This document shows positions 55,768-64,000 of a stretch of 64,000 nt of DNA, piece by piece. The DNA comes from Archivesica marissinica. Taxonomy: Eukaryota; Mollusca; Bivalvia; Venerida; Vesicomyidae. The DNA lies in contig CM026387.1 in NCBI GenBank assembly GCA_014843695.1, positions 74,887,150 through 74,951,149 of the forward strand, given 5' to 3'. Both the position numbers and the translations under genes were made by a program. Under the pieces are notes generated by a model. That model saw only the letters and a program-made list of their open reading frames with translations, was not told where the DNA came from and made no database searches. Within the stretch, counting starts at the first letter, position 1. The number at the start of each line of letters is the position of its first letter.

Positions 55768-56000
55768 CCCATTCAACACCAAGTAACTGACATGGACTGG
55801 TCCATGATATTGTTAGACCAATAAATGAATCAGAAGATTACATTTGGACCAGTTCATTTATCAAAATGGGTAATTTTGTTTAAAAATATTAATATTACTG
55901 GCAAAAAGTGCAGATCCTGATGAGACGGCTCGTCACGAGCCGGCTCATCTGGATCTACACTTTTTGTAAGCCTATTTAGAGGTCTGTGGTGTTGAAAGGG
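55768..56000. mobile_element. TTAA MITE family P
   Basis: TTAA at 55764-55767 and 56001-56004; ends 'cccattcaacaccaagtaac' and 'gtggtgttgaaaggg'; palindrome 'gacggctcgtcacgagccgg' intact. Same 233-bp length as the copies at 50351 and 53288. Confidence 0.92.
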
Positions 56001-56144
56001 TTAAGGGATGAAATTAAAACACTATGTTGGAGAGGAATTAATATAGGTTTTCTGAAAACTTGTTTTCCAATCCAAACCATTCATAATGTATGTAATTTTT
56101 GTGTTATACATACATGTAAATTTATTGGAATAAATACTGTTTAA

Positions 56145-56351
56145 CCCTTTCAACACCACAGGCCTCTAAATAGGCTTACAAAAAGTGTAGATCCAGATGA
56201 GCCGGCTTGTGACGAGCCGTCTCATCAGGATCTGCACTTTTTGCCAGTAATAATTATTACTATGAACTTGTCCAAAGGTAATTTTCTTATTAATTTATTG
56301 GTCTAAAAATATCATGCACCAGTCCATGTCAGTTACTTGGGGTTGAATGGG
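56145..56351. mobile_element. TTAA MITE family P (short form)
   Basis: TTAA at 56141-56144 and 56352-56355. Shares the short-form deletion with 53953-54159, so the two belong to one sublineage. Confidence 0.9.
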
Positions 56352-56679
56352 TTAAACCAAAATACTATGCAACCCTATACAATAAGCTTTATTTACTGTG
56401 GTAAGTCTATGCAATATGACACATAATATTATATCCACTGGAATAACCAAAGTCTAGCTGCTATTGTACTTACTGACTGTTCACAGTAAACACATTTCAT
56501 TGTATTGTGTTGCACCTGCTGCACTTTAATCAATCTCAATCTCCCTGTGGTATCAATAAAGCTCTTTAATACCCCTTTGCATGCTGGGTAAAATAAAGGT
56601 TATAAATAGTTCAAATAATTGTAGCTGACAACAAATCATTAATGATTTTTTCTTCTTTTATGGAGTTGAACATTCTGTA

Positions 56680-56756
56680 AACCCTTTCACCATTACAGAC
56701 CTTTAAATAGGCTTACAAAAAGTGTAGATCCAGATGAGCCGACTTGTGACGACATA
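56680..56756. mobile_element. TTAA MITE family P, truncated fragment
   Basis: Only one end is present ('ccctttcaccattacagacc', 'aaaaagtgtagatccagatg'); it breaks off in the central palindrome, just before the next copy. Confidence 0.75.
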
Positions 56757-56771
56757 TCACAATTGGTTTAA

Positions 56772-56984
56772 CCCTTTCAACACCACATACCTCTAAATAG
56801 GCTTACAAAAAGTGTACATCCAGATGAGCCAGTTCATGGCGTTCCGTCTCATCATGATCTGCACGTTTTGCTATTAATATTACTATTTTTAGACAAAATT
56901 ACCCATTTTGATAAATAAACTGGTCTAAATGTAATTTTCTTATTAATTTATTGGTCTAATGTCAGTTACTTAGTGTTGAATGGG
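56772..56984. mobile_element. TTAA MITE family P, diverged
   Basis: TTAA at 56768-56771 and TTAT at the right; ends 'ccctttcaacaccacatacc' and 'acttagtgttgaatggg'; central palindrome decayed. Confidence 0.85.
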
Positions 56985-56989
56985 TTATT

Positions 56990-57440
56990 AGGCCATGGAA
57001 TTTCATTAAAAATGTGTTCTAATGAAATTTAACAGTTATTTTCTCCGCTAGCATACAAAGAGCAAATTTAACAATATACACTTCCGTCTGGCAAACATTG
57101 CATATAAAATGGAATTTTGTTATTTCCGTGATCAATTGAAAATGGTCAGCAATAATATATTGATGTAAAGAAAGTCTAAAAAGTTAAATACCATTGTAAA
57201 CTTGTTTTATACGTTGTATGTACATGTATATATAGCCATAGTGCGCCCACCAGTTGATAAGAAACCCAGTTTCTTGTAAGAGGTTTGCAAGTGGTTGAAA
57301 GGTCAAGCATGGGCCGACCATACGCCCAGGCTAGACATACCTGACTTGCTTTGTTGATTGGTTGATTAGTCAATCTGCCCACAACCCTAATTGTTCTTAT
57401 TTCATTCCTAGTAAAGTATGAGTAATTCAAAGTTCCTTGC
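56990..57440. other. No gene seen
   Basis: Unique sequence. The open frame at 57176-57460 (-) runs into the 34-bp array and has no recognised similarity. Confidence 0.35.
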
Positions 57441-57442
57441 CA

Positions 57443-58804
57443 GTGTATACTGCCGGGCAATACGGGCTTAACCCCTGTGTATACTGCCGGGCAATACGGG
57501 CTTAACCCCTGTGTATACTGCCGGGCAATACGGGCTTAACACCTGTGTATACTGCCGGGCAATACGGGCTTAACACCTGTGTATACTGCCGGGCACTACG
57601 GGCTTAACCCCTGTGTATACTGCCAGGCACTACGGGCTTAACCCCTATGTATACTGCCGGGCACTACGGGCTTAACCCCTGTGTATACTGCCGGGCACTA
57701 CAGGCTTAACCCCTATGTATACTGCCGGGCACTACAGGCTTAAGCTCTGTGTATACTGCTGGGCAATACAGGCTTAACCCCTATGTATACTGCCGGGCAC
57801 TACAGGCTTAACCCCTGTGTATACTGCTGGGCACTACAGGCTTAACCCCTATGTATACTGCCGGGCACTACAGGCTTAAGCTCTGTGTATACTGCTGGGC
57901 AATACAGGCTTAACCCCTGTGTATACTGCCGGGCACTACGGGCTTAACCCCTGTGTATACTGCTGGGCAATACGGGCTTAACACCTGTGTATACTGCCGG
58001 GCACTACGGGCTTAACACCTGTGTATACTGCCGGGCACTACGGGCTTAACCCCTGTGTATACTGCCGGGCACTACGGGCTTAACCCCTATGTATACTGCC
58101 GGGCACCACGGGCTTAACCCCTGTGTATACTGCCGGGCACTACAGGCTTAAGCTCTGTGTATACTGCCGGGCAATACGGGCGTAACCCCTGTGTATACTG
58201 CCAGGCAATACGGGCTTAACCCCTGTGTATACTGCCGGGCAATACGGGCGTAACACCTGTGTATACTGCCGGGCAATACGGGCGTAACACCTATGTATAC
58301 TGCCAGGCAATACGGGCTTAACCCCTGTGTATACTGCCGGGCAATACGGGCGTAACCCCTGTGTATACTGCCAGGCAATACGGGCTTAACCCCTGTGTAT
58401 ACTGCCGGGCAATACGGGCGTAACACCTGTGTATACTGCCGGGCAATACGGGCGTAACACCTGTGTATACTGCCGGGCAATACGGGCGTAACACCTGTGT
58501 ATACTGCCGGGCACTATGGGCTTAACCTCTGTGCATACTACCGGGCACTACGGGCTTAACACCTGTGCATACTGCCGGGCAATATGGGCTTAACCCGTAT
58601 GTATACTGCCGGGCAATACGGGCTTAACCCCTGTGTATACTGCCGGGCAATACGGGCTTAACCCCTATGTATACTGCCGAGCACTAAGGGCTTAACCCCT
58701 GTGTATACTGCCGGGCACTATGGGCTTAACCTCTGTGTATACTGCCGGGCACTACAGGCTGAACCCCTGTGCATACTGCCGGGCACTACAGGCTGAACCC
58801 CTGT
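57443..58804. repeat. 34-bp array (about 40 copies)
   Basis: The unit reads 'gtgtatactgccgggcaata', 'cgggcttaacccct', with 'cactac', 'caggctt', 'gggcgtaacacct' and 'ctatgtat' variants in local blocks. Confidence 0.96.
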
Positions 58805-58805
58805 C

Positions 58806-59246
58806 CACTCCATCAAATATAATATTATTTTTGTCAGAACATACCAAACAATAATTACCACAAAGGGAGGTAATCTAATATGGATTAAAACTTATTAAAG
58901 GGAGGTAATGAAGATATTTAAAGAGGAAATGTAAACATAATTATGAATATCAATTTCAGACCATGATCGGTCACATGATCGGCTCATTCTCTGTCTATAG
59001 TTATTCATAGATCTATGATTTCATATCATAATTCTAACAAGGCTCACATATATTTTCAAATCTCAAAAAGTTTAGCTGATATTCCAACGATGTCAGACAT
59101 GCAGATGAACAAGAAAGTATCTTTATCGCAGCTAGTGTTTTTGAACAATGGCATAAAATCCAATTGACAATGTATATTCTTACACATGAATACAAAAATA
59201 TGAAATAAAATCACAAAATGTAAACTTCTGGACCATTTATAGTCCT
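58806..59246. other. No gene seen
   Basis: AT-rich; a short imperfect repeat of 'aaagggaggtaat' occurs at 58862 and 58898. Nothing else is supported. Confidence 0.4.
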
Positions 59247-59250
59247 TTAA

Positions 59251-59733
59251 CCCTTTCCCTCATAGAAGCACCTCTTGATGCCATTACCAATATGACATAC
59301 ATTGACAATGTAGTAGCCAAACCAATGTTCATAATAAAGGCCAGAATCTCATGTAGTCCCAGTAATATCTATGGAGGTGGGATAGATATGGCGACTACTT
59401 ATCCACTGCCTGATAGCTAAATGGCTTTTGTGGAAGTCGTGATAGCACAGTGGATGCGCGTTCGCTTCAGGTGCGAAAGGTCCGGAGTTCGAGCCCCGCT
59501 GGAGCCGTTACGATTGTGCCCTTAAGCAAGGCATTTAAATTCCACATTGCCTCTTCTCTCCTTCATGGCGATGGATTCCATCAGGAATGAGGTCTCGAGG
59601 GTGATTAATATAAGTTGAAAGAACTTGCTTCGCAATTGAGCTAAAATAAATTTGTATAAACTAAATGGCTTTTATAAGTCGTTTGTATGGGGATATAATA
59701 GTATATTAACCTAAATCTCTATGAAGGAAAGGA
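59251..59733. mobile_element. TTAA MITE family Q (compact form) interrupted by SINE B
   Basis: TTAA at 59247-59250 and 59734-59737; ends 'ccctttccctcatagaagca' and 'tctctatgaaggaaagga'. Inside is one copy of the sequence amplified at 40713-42416 ('gtgggatagatatggcgact', 'atagtatattaacctaaatc'). It is split by the SINE at 59430-59660. Confidence 0.88.
59430..59660 (+). mobile_element. SINE family B, full-length, with 13-bp target-site duplication
   Basis: Flanked by 'ctaaatggctttt' at 59417-59429 and again at 59661-59673. Head 'ggaagtcgtgatagcacagt', B-box region 'ggagttcgagccccgctgga', tail 'taaaataaatttgtataaa'. The duplication defines the ends to within a base or two. Confidence 0.93.
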
Positions 59734-59739
59734 TTAAGT

Positions 59740-60110
59740 GGACTATCAATTTATGGCGGCCATTTTGGATGCCATCTTGGATTTCTCCGAACGCCACAGT
59801 TTTGTTAGCTGACCGGGTAAGGTTGAACATTTCGTATAGCCTGAAAGTCACCTAACCATTAATTTAGGGAAATTGCATCGAAGAAGTAGACACGTGTATC
59901 GAACAATTCCACTTGACTACTGTGTATTCGTCAGTATCTACTAACAGTCCTATTGTTGGTCTCTAGTTTAGATGGGGACATTTATGCATATACATGTATA
60001 TACACACACTAGAATGCAAAACTGTAGATCGAGTCTTCAATATTCATCAAAATAATAACAAGAAAAACTAATACATATTTATACATATAAGGACGATTGA
60101 AAATTCACTC
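59740..60110. other. No gene seen
   Basis: Unique sequence with no supported exon. Confidence 0.4.
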
Positions 60111-60111
60111 T

Positions 60112-60362
60112 GCTCTGTCTGATTAGCGCAGTGGTTAGCACGCATGCTTCTCACCAAAGCAACCCGGGTTCGATCCTCGGACCGGGAAGTATGTGAGATG
60201 GTACAGTAGTCGCCAGATTGGACAGGTGTGTTTTCTCCGGGTACTCCAGTTTCCTCCCACACGAAATAGCACATATACGCTTTCATCAGCGCCAACGAGA
60301 GTGATTAATATTAGTTGTTAGACCTTGCTTTGCAACTGTTGTAAAATAAATCAAGCTTAAAC
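60112..60362 (+). mobile_element. SINE family A, near full-length
   Basis: Head 'tgtctgattagcgcagtggt', B box 'cccgggttcgatcctcggac', body 'cagattggacaggtgtgttt', tail 'gagagtgattaatattagtt' and 'aaaataaatcaag'. Confidence 0.87.
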
Positions 60363-60415
60363 TACTGTATTATAATGGCGGAGCAAGATTCAAAATTCAA
60401 TCCACATTGCCTCTT

Positions 60416-60652
60416 CTAGTTTATACAAATTTATTTTAGCTCGATTGCGAAACAAATTCTTACAACTTATATTAATCACTCTCGAGACTTTATTCCTGAT
60501 AGAATCCATTGCCACCAGGGAGAGAGAAGAGGCAACGTGGAATTTAAATGCCTTGCCTAAGGGTATAATATTACACCAGTGTGGCCCGGTTTCTGGGCCT
60601 TTTGCACATGAAGCGAACGCGCTACCACTGCACAGTATCACGACTTCCACTC
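60416..60652 (-). mobile_element. SINE family B, inverted
   Basis: Reverse complement of family B: 'tttatacaaatttattttag' at the left, 'agaatccattgccaccaggg', and head complement 'gtatcacgacttccac' at the right. Confidence 0.83.
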
Positions 60653-60722
60653 CCTTGCCTCTTCTCTCTCCCTCATTGTCATGTATTCGATAAGGAAGGA
60701 ATGAATCTGAGTCTACAAACTA

Positions 60723-60900
60723 CATTCAAACCTGTGTTAGTGATCACCTCTATTAAGCAGCCAACTTGTATTAAGCAGCCAGTTTCCAGATTCCCAATAT
60801 GTTGTTTTATTATACATTTGACCTCTATTAAGCAGCCACCTGTGCTAAGCAGCCATGTTCTGTGATTCCCTTGGCTGGCTGCTTAAGACAGGTTTGACTG
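60723..60900. mobile_element. pogo-like MITE
   Basis: Flanked by TA; ends 'cattcaaacctg' (one substitution) and 'caggtttgactg'; interior 'tattaagcagccaacttgta'. It supplies an empty version of the site occupied at 53284. Confidence 0.88.
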
Positions 60901-61029
60901 TAATGGTGAAAGAACTTGTTTTACAATACAATGTAGAGCAAAATTAAATTTGTATGAACTAAAACTTGTTTGACTAATTAGCTTGGCTTTAGTCTAAGCA
61001 ACGTGAACTTGTAGTACAAGCTACCTTAA

Positions 61030-61632
61030 AGCAGCATTACATCGTATGAAATAAAAGATATATGAAAATTTCAATTTTTACGTATGGGTAGCAATGCTGC
61101 TACACATTCTAACATTATACTTTGTATACTTATGTTCATTTGGTAAACAGTGCGTTTTTGCGATAAAACAAACTCGAAACCGAAAGTAGGACTTTCCGAG
61201 TCGATCGGTCACGCACTTGTTTACAACCGGAACGCATCGTCCGCACTTGTTTGCATTCTGAATGCATCGTCCCCATTTGTACACGTTTGTCTTTTTTAAT
61301 TAAATTACTAGATATGTTGATTCATACCTCTGTTAGCTAAGTCTTTATGGGACATTTCTACATCCCCGCGAGGGGTTCGACATTAGAGGAAGATAGATAG
61401 ATAGTCTTTCATGTTCAAAATATATACGTTGTTTTCTACATCCTCTGTTGTTTCACGCATGCGTGCTGTGCGTGTTTACATTTTGTGTGTTGATAAACAA
61501 ATTCGCGTATACGACGGTTTAAATGTATTGGAATTTTATCGTTTCTGAGCGACTATTTCGATTTTTGTAAACACACACACATTAGTATTTATATTTTACC
61601 CAAAACATCCTTTATTACGATGTAATGCTGCT
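61030..61632. mobile_element. MITE family F, copy 2
   Basis: TTAA on both sides (61026-61029 and 61633-61636); ends 'agcagcattacatcgtatga' and 'acgatgtaatgctgct'. It is collinear with 25887-26467 and carries the same SINE-E-like internal piece. Confidence 0.88.
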
Positions 61633-61636
61633 TTAA

Positions 61637-62155
61637 TACATTAGAGGGCAAATTTTAAATTAAATATTTATAACTAGTTGTACTTCAAAAGGATCCAAAT
61701 TGATAATTATTCAGACATTTCATATTGCACTTATTCTTTGACTATGTCACTATTACACATCCTGTGCAATATTTATATTGTGCCAGATCCATGATGGGCA
61801 ACTTGCAATAGTTTTCATTCTTTGTCTTCGACGAAATGTTCGCTGCGGAGTAAATTTGTTGACTGTTTCATGACATTCCATTTAAACGTTTTGCATCGTG
61901 GATTGTTTTGTTGAAATCTGTGTAACGAAACAGTTGTCACCGTCCACAACTTTACCACAATATTTTCCATCACATATTCAAATGCAACAATATTTCAATG
62001 AACTTTTCTTTCCTGTATCTATATTCATCATGTAAATTTAAACAAATGCAGGTTAGCTTATGAATAATGAATGCAAGAATAGTCTCCCTTGCAAATGATC
62101 TCCCATTGTGAGAAGTGTGCATGTGCGAAGAGGTACCCACAACTTCAGGGGACTA
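61637..62155. other. No gene seen
   Basis: Unique AT-rich sequence. Confidence 0.4.
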
Positions 62156-62175
62156 CTATTCTGCTTTCATTATTC

Positions 62176-63245
62176 ACTCTGGTTGCCCTCGGAGATATTT
62201 GATCCAATTAACTTCACGCGTTGCCCTCAGAGATATTTGATCCAATTAACTTCACTTGGGTTGCCCTCGGAGATATTTGATCACATTAGCTTCACTCGGG
62301 TTGCCCTTGGATATATTTGATCAATTAACTTCACCCGAGGTTGCCCTCGGAGATATTTGATAAGATTAACTTCACTTTGGTTGCCCTCGGAGATATTTGA
62401 TAAGATTAACTTCACTTTGGTTGCCCTTGGAGATATTTGATAAGATTAACTTTACTTTGGTTGCCCTCGAAGATATTTGATTCGATTAACTTCACTTTGG
62501 TTGCCCTCGGAGATATTTGATAAGATTAACTTCACTTTGGTTGCCCTTGGAGATATTTGATAAGATTAACTTCACTTTGGTTGCCCTCGGAGATATTTGA
62601 TCAATTAACTTCACTTGGGTTGCCCTCGGAGATATTTGATCACATTAGCTTCACTCGGGTTGCCCTCGGATATATTTGATCAATTAACTTCACCCGAGGT
62701 TGCCCTCGGAGATATTTGATAAGATTAACTTCACTTTGGTTGCCCTCGGAGATATTTGATTCGATCAACTTCACTTTGGTTGCCCTCGGAGATATTTGAT
62801 TTGATTAACTTCACTTTGGTTGCCCTCAGAGATATTTGATCAATTAACTTCACTTTGGTTGCCCTCGAAGATATTTTATCAATTAACTTCACCGGGGGGG
62901 GGGTTTGCCCTCAGAGATATTTGATCAATTAACTTCACTTTGGTTGCCCTCGGATATATTTGATCAATTAACTTCACCGGGGGGGGGGGGCGGGGTTGAC
63001 CTCAGAAATATTTGATCAATTAACTTCACTTTGGTTGCCCTCAGAGATATTTGATCAATTAACTTCACTTTGGTTGCCCTCGGATATATTTGATCAATTA
63101 ACTTCATCGGGGGGGGGGGGGTTGCCCTCAGAGATATTTGATCAATTAACTTCACTTTGGTTGCCCCCGGAGGTATTTGATCCAATTAACATCATTCGGG
63201 TTGCCCCCGGAGATATTTGACCCAATTAACTTCTCCGGATGCCCT
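62176..63245. repeat. 39-bp array (about 27 copies) with embedded G runs
   Basis: The unit reads 'ggttgccctcggagatattt', 'gatcaattaacttcacttt', with 'aagattaac' variants. Three units at about 62893, 62980 and 63109 have 'cactttg' replaced by runs of 9 to 13 G. Confidence 0.95.
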
Positions 63246-63254
63246 CAGAGAGGT

Positions 63255-63860
63255 GTGATATGAAGATGCCGTCTAAGCTATATTGATGCCATAATTATTA
63301 TAGATTTGTAATATAGTACATGTATCTAAGCTACGTAGAAATTGTTACTCACTCGGATGCAGTGCATAATGGCTCATTCACTTGAATAAAAAGATGTTAT
63401 ATTATTTAAGACTAAGAAATAAATTAATTTTAATTCTAACACGACCCAGCTAATAACATACATACTTGTAGAGTAAAATCTACCTAGGGTTATTCTGCGA
63501 TATACCTACCTTGAACTATGCTGCGTGCGCACCGTATTTTGGCTATTCCATTTATACAATGCGTGTAAAGTTTTATGAATGAAAGTCACGTGATGTTTGT
63601 AAATACTACCGTGGGAATTCGCGGAAGTGAGCTATTTTTAGAATCAGATAATCTCTTGTCCGTCTTGTTTTTCTGTTAAGTAACGTTTCAGTTACTATTC
63701 TGTACAGTTTTATTTGACAAAATAAATAAAATTATTGATCAGTTACAACTTGTGTTCATTTATGCACTAGATTGATATTTTCCATAAAAAATAACGTCAT
63801 CACCCCTTACGCGGGAGGAAATTTCGAAAGCCAAATGCACGGCGTTTGAAGAAAATTCTC
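63255..63860. other. Unique sequence, no gene seen
   Basis: The - strand frame at 63760-63942 overlaps the terminal repeat and has no recognised similarity. Confidence 0.35.
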
Positions 63861-63861
63861 C

Positions 63862-64000
63862 GTAGTGAGTTATTACATGTTCCCCTCCCAGCCCGTCCGT
63901 GTGTTCGTAGGTCAATGAGTGAATGGAATGTAGTTTATTCATCTGTAGTGAGTTATTACATGTTCCCCTCCCAGTCCGTCCGTGTGTTCATAGATCAATG
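63862..64000. repeat. Start of a tandem repeat with 83-bp period, cut by the window edge
   Basis: 'gtagtgagttattacatgtt' followed by 'cccctcccag.ccgtccgtgt' occurs at 63862 and again at 63945. Two copies are visible; the array may continue beyond the window. Confidence 0.8.

Noticed and set aside
3483..60362. Functional tRNA genes at the many 'ggttcgatcc'-type sites
   Set aside because: Heads resemble tRNAs with A and B boxes, but acceptor stems do not pair and each is followed by a conserved SINE body and tail in many copies.

Overview
This window looks like animal (metazoan) nuclear DNA, most plausibly from a mollusc such as a bivalve. The evidence is a protein gene split into seven short exons with GT-AG introns, many short elements with tRNA-like heads, numerous TTAA- or TA-flanked miniature inverted-repeat elements, and a very large share of tandem arrays. 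The mollusc assignment is an inference from the overall style of the repeats; no diagnostic marker gene is present. There are no bacterial-style operons, and most long open frames are artefacts of arrays whose period is not a multiple of three.

The one gene I can identify with confidence is Nup37, a WD40 subunit of the nuclear-pore Y (Nup107-160) complex. It lies on the + strand in seven exons from 27794 to 39657 and encodes 322 residues with all splice phases consistent. A second + strand gene is represented by one coding exon (49883-50293) that I cannot name. Protein-coding relics of mobile elements are a truncated Tigger/pogo-type transposase with CENP-B-like DNA-binding domains (40200-40637, inside an element starting at 39697) and a frameshifted C-terminal piece of a LINE reverse transcriptase (about 45590-45927).

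Layout: 1-2359, 25-bp satellite. 2404-5105, sparse sequence with a long hairpin and two SINE copies. 5137-5861, 28-bp satellite. 5862-6861, exactly 1000 N. 6863-14219, 49-bp satellite. 14220-27140, SINEs, small DNA elements, a G-rich array and 1.2 kb of CT-rich DNA. 27149-39676, SINEs and Nup37, whose introns hold eight tandem arrays. 39697-42416, truncated Tigger and an internally amplified MITE. 42700-49540, SINEs, arrays and the LINE relic. 49883-64000, the unnamed exon, a dense cluster of TTAA-flanked MITEs and more arrays.

Five tRNA-derived SINE families are called A to E here for convenience. A and B have different heads but share a 3' tail. The main theme is the birth of tandem arrays from recognisable single-copy sequence: the exon 3 donor region of Nup37, the exon 5 acceptor region of Nup37, the middle of a SINE A copy, the tail of a SINE C copy and the inside of a TTAA MITE. 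Nested insertions with clean target duplications (a TTAA MITE inside a pogo-like MITE; a SINE B inside another TTAA MITE) give a relative age order.
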